A stretch of DNA of 64,000 bases, from assembly GCA_903875465.1 (NCBI GenBank), contig CAIQWB010000149.1:1-64000 (forward strand), in the 5' to 3' direction. Both the position numbers and the translations under genes were made by a program. Each line of letters starts with the position of its first letter. Within the stretch, counting starts at the first letter, position 1. This stretch comes from an uncultured Verrucomicrobia subdivision 3 bacterium (GTDB lineage: Bacteria > Verrucomicrobiota > Verrucomicrobiia > Limisphaerales > UBA11358). Below the pieces are notes generated by a model, which saw only the letters and a program-made list of their open reading frames with translations, was not told the origin of the DNA and did no database searches. Shown here in pieces: positions 19,091 to 28,532 of this stretch.

Positions 19091-20170
19091 ATGGCAAACA
19101 CTTTCGGACACCTTTTCCGCATCACCACCTGGGGCGAATCCCACGGCGGCGGTGTGGGGGTGATTGTGGATGGCTGTCCGCCCCGGCTCAAGCTCAGCGA
19201 AGCTGACATCCAGCCTGATCTGGACCGGCGCCGGCCCGGCCAGTCCAAAATCGTCACCCCGCGCAAGGAATCGGACGCGGTGCAAATTCTCTCCGGCATC
19301 TCCGACGGCCAAACCCTCGGCACCCCCATTTGCTTATGGGTGAAAAACGAGGATGCCCGGTCGGAAGCCTACAACGAGATGAAGGACAAGTTCCGGCCCT
19401 CGCATGCGGATTACACCTATTTTGCGAAATACGGGATTCGCGCCTGGCAGGGCGGTGGCCGGTCCAGCGCCCGGGAGACCATTGGCCGGGTGGCGGCCGG
19501 GGCGATCGCCAAAAAGATTTTGCACGAACAGTTCGGGGTGGAAGTGCTGTCGTATGTCAAACAAGTCCAGCGCGTGGTTGGCACGGTGGATCCCGAGTCG
19601 GTAAAACTCGCGGAAGTGGAGGCCAACATCGTGCGCTGCCCGGACACGACGGCGGCGGGGAAAATGATCCGGTTGATTGAGAAAATCCGGCGCGCGGGCA
19701 ATACGGTGGGCGGGATTGTGGAAGGCGTGGCGCGCGGGGTGCCGGCCGGCTGGGGCGAACCGGTGTTTGACAAACTGGAGGCGGATTTGGCCAAGGCCAT
19801 GCTGAGCCTCCCGGCGTGCAAGGCCTTTGAAGTGGGCTCGGGCTTTGGCGGCATTCTCCTGACGGGGCGGGAGCACAACGATTTGATCCGCGCCCGGGCC
19901 GGCAAGATATTCACCACCACCAACCGTTCGGGCGGCATTCAGGGGGGCATTTCCAACGGGGAAACCATCTTCTTCCGCCTGGCCTTCAAGCCGGTGGCCA
20001 CGGTCATGCACGAACAGGACACGGTGGATGTCAACCTGCAGAATACGACGCTCAAGGGCCGCGGCCGGCATGACCCCTGTGTGCTGCCCCGCGCAGTGCC
20101 CATGGTGGAGGCCATGACCGCCCTGGTCCTGGTGGATCATGCGCTGCGGCACCGTGCGCAATGCGGTTGA
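19091..20170 (+). CDS. aroC: Chorismate synthase
   Basis: [31 protein letters not shown]..., [40 protein letters not shown]. Confidence 0.97.
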   Translation: MANTFGHLFRITTWGESHGGGVGVIVDGCPPRLKLSEADIQPDLDRRRPGQSKIVTPRKESDAVQILSGISDGQTLGTPICLWVKNEDARSEAYNEMKDKFRPSHADYTYFAKYGIRAWQGGGRSSARETIGRVAAGAIAKKILHEQFGVEVLSYVKQVQRVVGTVDPESVKLAEVEANIVRCPDTTAAGKMIRLIEKIRRAGNTVGGIVEGVARGVPAGWGEPVFDKLEADLAKAMLSLPACKAFEVGSGFGGILLTGREHNDLIRARAGKIFTTTNRSGGIQGGISNGETIFFRLAFKPVATVMHEQDTVDVNLQNTTLKGRGRHDPCVLPRAVPMVEAMTALVLVDHALRHRAQCG

Positions 20171-20210
20171 CATTTGGGGCAGCAGGGCGAATTTTAAACG
20201 AACAACAATT

Positions 20211-21608
20211 ATGTCCGAAAAAACAGTTAATGAGGTTTCCCGGGATTCCCGGATGCTCTTCCAGCGTGCGAGCGAGGCGGCCCAACGGGAAAATTTGGAT
20301 TACGCCATCACCCTGTTTTGCCAGTTGCTGGAAAAAGAGCCCGAGTTTTTTGATTGCCGCAAAGCCCTGCGCCAGGCGCAGTTGAAAAAAGCCGGGGCGG
20401 GCGGCACGGGCTTTTTCAAAAAAATGCTCAGCGGGGCGGGGTCCTCACCCCTGGTGGCCAAGGCTCAAATGGCCCTGCGCAGCCACCCGGCCAGTGCCAT
20501 GGCCACGGCCGAGCAAATTCTGAATGGCGATCCCAACAGTGGGCCCGCTCACCGGATCATCGTGGAGGGCGCGCTGGCCCTGGAACTGCCGCGCACGGCC
20601 GTATTGTCTTATGAAGTCCTGGCGAAAAACGCGCCCAAGGACAAAAAATTGATCATCGAATACGCCCAGGCGGTGTCAGCGATTGGCGAGGGAACCCGCG
20701 CGGAAAACCTGCTGCTGACATTGCTGCGGGAATATCCGGGCGACAATGATTTGAACCAGGCCCTCAAAAATCTGTCCGCCCGCAAGACCCTCGATGAAGG
20801 CGGTTACGGCGCCCTGGAAAGCGGCGAGGGTTCTTACCGCGATATTCTCAAAGACAAGGCCGAGGCCGTGGCCCTGGAACAAGAAAACCGGGTGCAAAAG
20901 ACGGAGGACGTGGCGGCCAACCTGATTGCGGAATACGAAAGCCGCCTGCCCCGGGAACCGGCGAACATGAAGCTGGTGCGCTCCCTGGCGGAATTGCACA
21001 CCCAAAAAGGCCAGTTTGACCAGGCCCTGGCATATTACGACCAGATCAAGCGCTCGGAAATGGGCAACGATGCCTCATTGGACGAGGCCATCACCAAAAC
21101 CAAGCTGCGGCAGTTTGATCATCGTATCCTCGAGGTGAATCCTTTTGCCGCCGATCATGCGGAACAAGTTGCGGCCTTGAAGGAGGCGAAGGCCAATTTT
21201 CAAATCACCGAGTGCCAGAAGCGGGTGGACCGTTTCCCCACCGACATGGGCATCCGTTTTGACATGGGGGTGCTGTATTTTCAAGCGGGCAAAATCAATG
21301 AAGCGGCGGCGGAATTCCAAAAAGCGCAGAACAACCCGCATAAACGGCTGCCGGCGATGAATTACCTCGGCCAATGCCTGGCCAAAAAGCGGATGTTCGA
21401 CATGGCCGCCCGCACCTTCCAACGGGCCATTGAAGAAAAGCAGGTGTTTGATGACGAGAAGAAGGACCTCGTTTACAACCTGGGGGCGGTGCTGGAAAGC
21501 ATGGGGAAAAAAACCGAGGCCATCGACCAGTACAAGATTCTCTATGAGCTGGACATGGGTTATCGGGATGTGGGTGCCAAAGTCGATGCGTTTTACGCGG
21601 GGCAATGA
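20211..21608 (+). CDS. Tetratricopeptide-repeat protein
   Basis: Start MSEKTVNEVSRDSRMLFQRASEAAQRENLDYAITLFCQLLEKEPEF at 20211; repeated TPR-like helices. Confidence 0.8.
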   Translation: MSEKTVNEVSRDSRMLFQRASEAAQRENLDYAITLFCQLLEKEPEFFDCRKALRQAQLKKAGAGGTGFFKKMLSGAGSSPLVAKAQMALRSHPASAMATAEQILNGDPNSGPAHRIIVEGALALELPRTAVLSYEVLAKNAPKDKKLIIEYAQAVSAIGEGTRAENLLLTLLREYPGDNDLNQALKNLSARKTLDEGGYGALESGEGSYRDILKDKAEAVALEQENRVQKTEDVAANLIAEYESRLPREPANMKLVRSLAELHTQKGQFDQALAYYDQIKRSEMGNDASLDEAITKTKLRQFDHRILEVNPFAADHAEQVAALKEAKANFQITECQKRVDRFPTDMGIRFDMGVLYFQAGKINEAAAEFQKAQNNPHKRLPAMNYLGQCLAKKRMFDMAARTFQRAIEEKQVFDDEKKDLVYNLGAVLESMGKKTEAIDQYKILYELDMGYRDVGAKVDAFYAGQ

Positions 21609-21747
21609 TCCAGCCGCGTGGCCAGTTTAAGTTGCCACCGGGTTAAATCGGGGGCGGTCCACCAACCCACCCGGCGGCGGGAAAAGCGCCTGGCCCGGGT
21701 AGCGAATTGGGCTTTCAGCGGCGGGCTGAACCGGGCAAACTGCGCTG

Positions 21748-22791
21748 GTGTCACATTCAAACTCAAAAATTCGGGTCGCGGTGCTGGGCGTTGGCTCCCT
21801 GGGCAAGGTGCACGCGCGAGTTTATGCGGAACTCGCGGCCACCGGCCTCGTGGAATTCGTGGGACTCTATGACGCGAACGCGAAAACCGCCCAGGAAATC
21901 GGAGCCAAACACAACGCCCGGGTCTTCCAATCCGTCGCCGAAGCCGCCGCGCACGCGGACGCGCTGAACATCGTCACGCCCACCACCTCGCATTTTGACC
22001 TCGCCAAACAATTGCTGGCAGAGGGCAAGCATGTGCTGGTGGAAAAGCCCATGACGGAAACCACGGGGCAAGCGGCCGAATTGGTCCAACTGGCGCAAGA
22101 GAAGCATTGTGTGCTCCAAGTGGGCCATGTGGAACGCTTTAATCCGGTGTTTAAATATTTGGAAACGGTGGCCACGGAACCACGCTTCATCGAGACCCAC
22201 CGGCTCTCGCCTTTTCCCGCCCGTTCCACGGATATTGGGGTGGTGCTGGATTTAATGATTCATGACCTGGACGTGGTGCTGGCCTTTGTGAAATCGCCCG
22301 TCATTTCGGTCGATGCCGTGGGCATCCCGGTGCTGAGCAAGTCGGAGGACATCGCGAATGTGCGGTTGCGCTTCGCCAACGGCTGCGTGGCCAACCTTAC
22401 GGCCAGCCGGGTAAGTCCCGAGCGCATGCGCAAGATTCGGGTGTTTAGCGGCGGGGCCATGCCCAGTTACATCTCTTTGGATTACCGCGTGCAAGAGGGT
22501 TTTATTTACCGCATTGCCCGGGATGGCGAGGAGGAAAGTTCCCTCCTCAAGAAACTCCTGGCCGCCAAACTGGGCATGGGCAAGGACTCGGCCATCGTCA
22601 GTGAATTTGCCGGCAAACGCATCGTGCGCGAACCCGTGCCCATTGAAAAGGACGAGCCGCTGAAACTGGAGTTGCAACATTTTGTCAATTGCGTGCGCGA
22701 GCAACTGACCCCGCTAGTCAGCGGAGAGTCGGCCAAGCGCGCGCTGGACCTGGCGTTTGAAATCACCCGCCAGGTGCAGGCGAGCAAATGA
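21748..22791 (+). CDS. Gfo/Idh/MocA family oxidoreductase
   Basis: GTG start; IRVAVLGVGSLGKVHARVYAEL Rossmann motif; KHVLVEKPMTET. Confidence 0.92.
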   Translation: MSHSNSKIRVAVLGVGSLGKVHARVYAELAATGLVEFVGLYDANAKTAQEIGAKHNARVFQSVAEAAAHADALNIVTPTTSHFDLAKQLLAEGKHVLVEKPMTETTGQAAELVQLAQEKHCVLQVGHVERFNPVFKYLETVATEPRFIETHRLSPFPARSTDIGVVLDLMIHDLDVVLAFVKSPVISVDAVGIPVLSKSEDIANVRLRFANGCVANLTASRVSPERMRKIRVFSGGAMPSYISLDYRVQEGFIYRIARDGEEESSLLKKLLAAKLGMGKDSAIVSEFAGKRIVREPVPIEKDEPLKLELQHFVNCVREQLTPLVSGESAKRALDLAFEITRQVQASK

Positions 22792-23939
22792 GCCCCCACT
22801 CTTTTATGCTGATTGCCGGGGAGGCCAGTGGTGATTTGCTGGCCGGCGAACTGGTGACGGCGTTGAAGCAAACTTCCAGCTCTGCGCGCGGCGCGGAATT
22901 TTTTGGCGCGGGCGGCCCGCGCATGGCGGCGGCAGGGGTGGATTTGGCCTTTGACCTCACCAGGCACGCGGTGATCGGCATCACGGATGTGCTGAAGAAT
23001 TACTTCAAATTCAAGCGGTTGTTTGACCAATTGCTGGCCAAGGCCATTGAGCGCCGGCCGGACGTCGTGATTGGCGTGGATTTTGGCGGATTTAATCTGC
23101 GCTTTGGCCAGGCCGTGAAAGCCTGGGTACGCCAGCATCCGGAAGCGGGGTGGAACCCCAAAATTGTCCAGTATGTCTCCCCGCAAGTCTGGGCCTCACG
23201 GCCGGGCCGGGCAAAAAAACTGGAGGCGGATTACGACCTGCTGCTGAGCATTTTCCCCTTTGAAAAGGTGTGGTACTCCCAGCGAGCGCCCACATTACGC
23301 GTGGCTTTTGTGGGGCATCCCATGCTCGATCGCGTCCCGCAACCACCCCGCGGGCCCCGGCCGGCGGGTGGCCCGCTGGTGGTTTTATTGCCCGGCAGCC
23401 GGCGCAGCGAACTGCAACGCCATCTGCCGGTGATGCTGGCCGCCTGGACACGGATTCAGGCCGCCGTGCCGGATTGCCGCGCCACCATGGTCCTGCCCAA
23501 CGAGCCGCTGGTGGTGCTGGCCCGGGCCCTGGGATCCCCGGCCAGTGTCACTATTCAATTGGGCGACCTGCCCGCCACCCTCGCCCAGGCGGAGGTCGCC
23601 ATTGCCTCCACCGGCACGGTGACGATGGAATGCGCGTTTTACGGTGTGCCCACTGTGACGCTGTATAAAACCTCCTGGCTCACCTATGAAATTGGCCGCC
23701 GCATTGTCACCGTAAAATCGCTGACGATGCCCAATCTGCTGGCGGGCGAGGAAGTCATGCCGGAATTCATCCAACACCACGCCATTGGTTACAATATCGC
23801 GGAGGCCACGGTGAAGCTGTTGCGCAGTGAACCGCGCCGGGAAAAAGTCAAAAAGCGCCTGGTGCAGATTATTTCCACCCTGGGCAAACCGGGAGCCAGC
23901 CAGCGGGCGGCGGAGGCCGTGCTTAAACTCTTCGCATGA
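22788..23939 (+). CDS. lpxB: Lipid-A-disaccharide synthase
   Basis: LIAGEASGDLLAGELVTAL, GAGGPRMAAAGVDL, YVSPQVWASRPGRAKKL, LLPGSRRSELQRHLP. Confidence 0.96.
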   Translation: MSPHSFMLIAGEASGDLLAGELVTALKQTSSSARGAEFFGAGGPRMAAAGVDLAFDLTRHAVIGITDVLKNYFKFKRLFDQLLAKAIERRPDVVIGVDFGGFNLRFGQAVKAWVRQHPEAGWNPKIVQYVSPQVWASRPGRAKKLEADYDLLLSIFPFEKVWYSQRAPTLRVAFVGHPMLDRVPQPPRGPRPAGGPLVVLLPGSRRSELQRHLPVMLAAWTRIQAAVPDCRATMVLPNEPLVVLARALGSPASVTIQLGDLPATLAQAEVAIASTGTVTMECAFYGVPTVTLYKTSWLTYEIGRRIVTVKSLTMPNLLAGEEVMPEFIQHHAIGYNIAEATVKLLRSEPRREKVKKRLVQIISTLGKPGASQRAAEAVLKLFA

Positions 23940-24190
23940 AAGACCTAACCAATCCCTTTTGGATCAAGTTCAAGGGCGCGCTATTCCTCTTTCTGGGATT
24001 GTTTGCCGCAATCATGCTGTGGCTGGACGCGCCCACCTGGAAGGATGCGGGCCTGCTCGTGCTAATCATTTGGTGTTTTTGCCGGGCGTACTATTTTGCC
24101 TTTTACGTGATCGAACATTACGTGGACCCGGGTTTTAAGTTTTCCGGGCTGTTTTCATTTCTCCAATATCTTTGGACAAAAAAGCGGTGA
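23936..24190 (+). CDS. Small two-TM hypothetical membrane protein
   Basis: 84 aa; overlaps lpxB stop by 4 nt (ATGA). Confidence 0.75.
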   Translation: MKDLTNPFWIKFKGALFLFLGLFAAIMLWLDAPTWKDAGLLVLIIWCFCRAYYFAFYVIEHYVDPGFKFSGLFSFLQYLWTKKR

Positions 24191-24192
24191 TT

Positions 24193-24221
24193 TTGACTTT
24201 CACCCGGTTCCCCGCTACGCT
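24193..24221 (+). promoter_or_regulatory. Candidate promoter of HIT gene (leaderless architecture)
   Basis: TTGACT - 17 nt - TACGCT, 6 nt before ATG at 24228. Confidence 0.5.
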
Positions 24222-24227
24222 TCGGTC

Positions 24228-24713
24228 ATGGAATCATTGCACGCGCCCTGGCGCATTGAATACATCCTTTCGCCCAAACCCAAATTGGAGGAAAGCATCT
24301 TCACACTTATTGGCCAGTCCTTGGATGACGAGGGCAATTATGTGATCGCCCGGGATCGTAGTTGCTTTGCGGTGCTGAATCGTTACCCGTACAATGGTGG
24401 CCACCTGATGGCGGTGCCTTATAAACAGGTGTCCGACCTCAACGGCCTGACGGAAGAAGAACTGGCGGATTTGTGGAAGCTGACCCACCGTTGCATCAAT
24501 GCCCTTACTGCGGTTATGAAACCGGACGGTTTCAATGTGGGCATCAATCTGGGCAAAGTCGCGGGCGCGGGCATTGTGGAGCATTTGCATGTCCACGTGG
24601 TGCCGCGCTGGGGGGGCGATACGAACTTCATGCCCGTCCTGGCCAACACCGGGGTGGTGCCAGAGGCGCTGAAGGATGTGGCGGCCAAGTTGCGGGTGGA
24701 ACTGGCTAAATAA
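24228..24713 (+). CDS. HIT-domain nucleotide hydrolase/transferase
   Basis: Histidine triad HLHVHVVPRW; NRYPYNGGHLMAVP. Confidence 0.93.
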   Translation: MESLHAPWRIEYILSPKPKLEESIFTLIGQSLDDEGNYVIARDRSCFAVLNRYPYNGGHLMAVPYKQVSDLNGLTEEELADLWKLTHRCINALTAVMKPDGFNVGINLGKVAGAGIVEHLHVHVVPRWGGDTNFMPVLANTGVVPEALKDVAAKLRVELAK

Positions 24714-24719
24714 ATCATC

Positions 24720-25682
24720 ATGCCCACCCTCACCCTCCATTACGAAAATGCGCGCTTTGCGCAGCAATTGTTCAATCACGAACCGCGCAACCTCCAGTCG
24801 TTGGAAGCGGAACTGGGCGTGAAGGCAACCGCGCGCGAAGGCTGGATCAAACTGGACGGTCCGGCCGACAAGGTGGAACGCGCCAAGCAACTGTTCACCT
24901 CACTGGAAAGCTTGCTCAAGGCGGGCTCACCGGTGAAAAATCGCGAGTTCAACCATGCCTTGAATGTGGTGAAACACGAGGGCGGCGAAACTTTGAAAAG
25001 CCTGGTCAACGACCGGGTGCAAACCCATGACCGCAAATCCGGGGTGGTGGCCAAAACGGTCGGCCAAAAGAAATATATCGAGGCGATTCGCAAGCACGAC
25101 ATCACGTTCGGCATTGGCCCGGCGGGCACCGGCAAAACCTACCTGGCCGTGGCGCTCGCGCTGTCCGCGATGCGCGAGGGTTCGGTTTCGCGGATCATTC
25201 TCACCCGACCGGCGGTGGAGGCGGGCGAGGCGCTGGGCTTTTTACCGGGGGACCTGTACGAAAAAATCACCCCCTACCTGCGACCGCTCCATGACGCATT
25301 GCATGACATGCTGCCGGTCGAGGAATTGCAAAAGCACACCGAGCGGGGCTCCATTGAAATCGCGCCGCTGGCCTATATGCGCGGCCGCACACTGAACGGG
25401 GCTTTCATCATTCTCGACGAGGCGCAAAATTCCACCACCGAGCAGATGTTGATGTTTCTCACGCGCCTCGGGCATGGCTCCAAAGCGGTGATCACGGGCG
25501 ACGAAACGCAGGTGGATTTGCCCACGCATAAAAATTCCGGACTGGTGGAGGCGCACCGGGCGTTACGCAACACCGAGGGGATTGCCATCGTGGAATTTTC
25601 CAAACGCGACGTGGTGCGGCATCCCCTCGTGCAACGCATCATCCAGGCTTACGAAGATCATCGGGGCTTGCACAAGGCCTGA
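24720..25682 (+). CDS. phoH: PhoH family ATPase
   Basis: GIGPAGTGKTYLAVALALSAM Walker A; RPAVEAGEALGFLPGDLYEKITPYLRPLHDAL; FIILDEAQNST. Confidence 0.96.
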   Translation: MPTLTLHYENARFAQQLFNHEPRNLQSLEAELGVKATAREGWIKLDGPADKVERAKQLFTSLESLLKAGSPVKNREFNHALNVVKHEGGETLKSLVNDRVQTHDRKSGVVAKTVGQKKYIEAIRKHDITFGIGPAGTGKTYLAVALALSAMREGSVSRIILTRPAVEAGEALGFLPGDLYEKITPYLRPLHDALHDMLPVEELQKHTERGSIEIAPLAYMRGRTLNGAFIILDEAQNSTTEQMLMFLTRLGHGSKAVITGDETQVDLPTHKNSGLVEAHRALRNTEGIAIVEFSKRDVVRHPLVQRIIQAYEDHRGLHKA

Positions 25683-25686
25683 GCGC

Positions 25687-26133
25687 ATGCCCCTCACCCT
25701 CGCCAACCGCCAGCGCACCCACAAAATCAAGGTGGGCGTTTTGCGGGAAATCGCCACCGCCCTCCTGACCGAATTAGCCGGCCCGGAGGCCAGCCTGGAA
25801 ATCAACCTGGTCAGTGCCACCCAAATGGCCAAAGTAAACCAAGCCTTCCTCCAGCACGAGGGGCCGACCGATGTCATCACTTTTGACTATCGCGAAGCGG
25901 ATCCCGGCGCGCCCTTCCAAGGTGAATTGTTCATTTGCCCGGCGGTGGCCGTGACCCAGGCCCGCGAATTTGGCACGGAGTGGCGCTCCGAACTGGTGCG
26001 CTATGTCATCCATGGCATTCTCCACTTGCTTGGCCATGACGACCTGGAGCCCGCGGCCCGGCGCAAGATGAAGGCGGTTGAGGGCCGCTGGCTGCGCACG
26101 ATTAGCCGCCGCTTTGCCTTGAGCAAACTGTGA
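25687..26133 (+). CDS. ybeY: Endoribonuclease/rRNA maturation factor YbeY
   Basis: GPTDVITFDY, YVIHGILHLLGHDD zinc-binding motif; ATG at 25687. Confidence 0.95.
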   Translation: MPLTLANRQRTHKIKVGVLREIATALLTELAGPEASLEINLVSATQMAKVNQAFLQHEGPTDVITFDYREADPGAPFQGELFICPAVAVTQAREFGTEWRSELVRYVIHGILHLLGHDDLEPAARRKMKAVEGRWLRTISRRFALSKL

Positions 26134-26147
26134 GCCGGTTCTAGACT
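26119..26147 (+). promoter_or_regulatory. Candidate promoter of DUF502 gene (leaderless architecture)
   Basis: TTGAGC - 17 nt - TAGACT, 5 nt before ATG at 26153. Confidence 0.5.
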
Positions 26148-26152
26148 GGCTT

Positions 26153-26818
26153 ATGGTAAAAAGAAGCCTCCCCGCCCGGTGGCGGGCCAATTTTTTAACG
26201 GGATTTTTCATTGTCCTGCCGGCGGTCATTTCTTTTGCCGTAATCAAGTGGGTGTTTGGCACGGTCTCCAGCGTGACCGACCTGCTGCTCTTTTTCCTGC
26301 CGAAGGATATCACGCATTTGGAAGGCGGCCGGGGCGGGGTCGTCTGGTATTGGAGTGCGGTTGCCCTGGTGCTGGCGGTGTTGTTAATCAGCCTGCTGGG
26401 CCGGCTGGCCCGGAATTACTTCGGGCGCAAACTCATTGAATGGTCCGATGCCCTGATGATGGGGATACCGCTGTTCAACAAAGTGTACGCGGCCATCAAG
26501 CAGGTGAACGAGGCCTTTTCCTCGGGCAGTAAAAACTCCTTCAAGACCGTGGTGATGGTGGAGTTTCCGCGGGCGGGCATGTATTCAGTGGGCTTCCTCA
26601 CCAGTGAACAACAGCACAGCGCCGCCTTTAAAACCGAGGAGAAACTTGTGTGCGTCTTTATCCCCACCACCCCGAATCCCACCTCTGGCTTCATGGTCCT
26701 GGTTCCCGCCGAGCAGGTCACCCGGCTGGACATGTCGGTGGCCGATGGGGTGAAATACATCGTCAGCTTGGGCTCGATTTCACCGGAGCCTTATCCGGGC
26801 GCCAAACCCCATGACTGA
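26153..26818 (+). CDS. DUF502 family membrane protein
   Basis: FLTGFFIVLPAVISFAVIKWVF, GIPLFNKVYAAIKQVNEAF, VFIPTTPNPTSGFMVLVPAEQV. Confidence 0.9.
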   Translation: MVKRSLPARWRANFLTGFFIVLPAVISFAVIKWVFGTVSSVTDLLLFFLPKDITHLEGGRGGVVWYWSAVALVLAVLLISLLGRLARNYFGRKLIEWSDALMMGIPLFNKVYAAIKQVNEAFSSGSKNSFKTVVMVEFPRAGMYSVGFLTSEQQHSAAFKTEEKLVCVFIPTTPNPTSGFMVLVPAEQVTRLDMSVADGVKYIVSLGSISPEPYPGAKPHD

Positions 26819-27449
26819 GTCCGCCACCGGCATGATTCTGCGCACCCGGCTGCTCACTGAGACGAGCCTGATCGTGCATTGGCTGACGCCGGGGCTGGGC
26901 CGGCTGGCCACCGTCGCCAAGGGGGCGCGGCGGCACAAATCGCCATTCCAAGGGAAGCTGGACCTGTTTTACCAGGCGGATTTTGCCTTCGCCCGCAGCC
27001 GGCGTTCGGAGTTGCATACGTTGCGGGAGGTCAATCTTAAGGAAACCCGCGCGGCCATCCGCCAGGATATCCGCCGGCTGCAACAAGCCGCTTATGCCAC
27101 GGCACTCGTGGAAGAGGCCACGGAAACCGAAACCCCCCTCCCGGAAATTTTCGAATTATTGCGTGGCTTTCTGGATTTTCTTTGTCAATCAGAGCCGGCG
27201 GCCCAATGGATTCTGGCGTTCGAATTAAAAATCCTGGCCGAGACGGGACTGCAACCGGACTGGTCCGAAACCCGGCTGCTGCCGGGCACCATCAAAACTG
27301 CGGCCGCCCTCGCCGGGAGTGATTGGGCGGCGGGCCAACGGTTCAAATTAACGGCGGCCCAAACCGGCGAGTTGGGGCAGTTCTTGCAAGGTTTTCTGAT
27401 TTTTCATCTGGGCCGTTTGCCGCGCGGCCGGGCGGCCGCCTTATGCTGA
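26811..27449 (+). CDS. recO: DNA repair protein RecO
   Basis: ILRTRLLTETSLIVHWLTPGLGRLATVAKGARRHKSPFQGKLDLF. Confidence 0.88.
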   Translation: MTESATGMILRTRLLTETSLIVHWLTPGLGRLATVAKGARRHKSPFQGKLDLFYQADFAFARSRRSELHTLREVNLKETRAAIRQDIRRLQQAAYATALVEEATETETPLPEIFELLRGFLDFLCQSEPAAQWILAFELKILAETGLQPDWSETRLLPGTIKTAAALAGSDWAAGQRFKLTAAQTGELGQFLQGFLIFHLGRLPRGRAAALC

Positions 27450-27456
27450 ATGACGC

Positions 27457-28440
27457 ATGAAATCACCTGAACCCATTCGACTGATCATCCTGAGCGATAT
27501 TCATTATGCCGGGGCGGCGGAGCGCGCGCGGGGCAATGATTACGAACTCAAAGCCATCGCGAGCCCCGGGATGCGCTGGATCGCCCGCCTGTATCGGCAT
27601 TACATCTGGATGCGGCACCCGCTGGACCGGGGCCGGCAACTGGACCGGTTTCTGGCGGAAGCGGGAGTGGCGGATTATGTGGTGGTGGCCGGCGATCATT
27701 CGGCCAATTCCGGTTTTGTGGGCCTCAGCGACCCGGCCGCACTGGCAAGCGCCCGGGAATGCCTCACGCGCATCACGGAACGCTATGGTGACCGCGCGCA
27801 TTTTATTTTTGGCGATCATGAACTGGGCAAAGTAACCATGTTCAGCGGCAAGGGCGGCATGCCGCTGGCGAGCTGGCGGGCCGCCACGGAACAGCTTGGC
27901 TTGAAGCGCTTCTGGCAGTTTACCGCTGGCAACTATGTGCTGATGGGGGTGGCCTCCCCCCTGCTCGCCCTGCCCGCGAACGAATCCGACACGTTGCCGG
28001 AAGAACGCTCGGAATGGCAGCGCCTGCGCATGGAGCACCTGGCCGAAATCCGCGCCGCCTTTGAGGCCCTGCAACCGCAGCAACGTGTGCTGTTATTCTG
28101 CCACGACCCCACCGCCCTGCCCTTTCTGGCCCAGGAGGACGCGGTCCGCCGCCGGCTGTCGCAAATTGAATATACGATCATCGGACATCTGCATTCCAAT
28201 TTGATCATTTGGAAAAGCCGGTTGCTCTCGTGGGTGCCACCGATTGGGTTTCTGGGGCACACCGTAAAAAAAATGTCCGCGGCCTTGAGCAAATCCCGGG
28301 CCTGGCGGCCATTCAAGATCAAGCTCTGCCCGGCGCTGGCGGGCATCGAACTGCTCAATGATGGCGGATATTTTACGGTGACCCTCGACCCGGCCGCGAA
28401 GCAGCCGGCGGCGTTTGTGTTTCACCCGCTACGGCGCTAA
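27457..28440 (+). CDS. Metallophosphoesterase
   Basis: LIILSDIHYAG, VAGDHSAN, FGDHEL, FCHDPTALPF, IGHLHSN. Confidence 0.85.
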   Translation: MKSPEPIRLIILSDIHYAGAAERARGNDYELKAIASPGMRWIARLYRHYIWMRHPLDRGRQLDRFLAEAGVADYVVVAGDHSANSGFVGLSDPAALASARECLTRITERYGDRAHFIFGDHELGKVTMFSGKGGMPLASWRAATEQLGLKRFWQFTAGNYVLMGVASPLLALPANESDTLPEERSEWQRLRMEHLAEIRAAFEALQPQQRVLLFCHDPTALPFLAQEDAVRRRLSQIEYTIIGHLHSNLIIWKSRLLSWVPPIGFLGHTVKKMSAALSKSRAWRPFKIKLCPALAGIELLNDGGYFTVTLDPAAKQPAAFVFHPLRR

Positions 28441-28446
28441 AAATTT

Positions 28447-28474
28447 GGCGGGCAGTGAAACCTCACCGCCCGCC
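28447..28474 (-). terminator. Terminator between convergent metallophosphoesterase and proS
   Basis: GGCGGGC-A-GTGA-AACC-TCAC-C-GCCCGCC hairpin; minus strand continues AAATTTTTAG. Confidence 0.65.
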
Positions 28475-28532
28475 ATGATAAATACTTGCCGCGAATGGCT
28501 TGGTCAGCGGAACTACCGTGCTGACTTAACCC

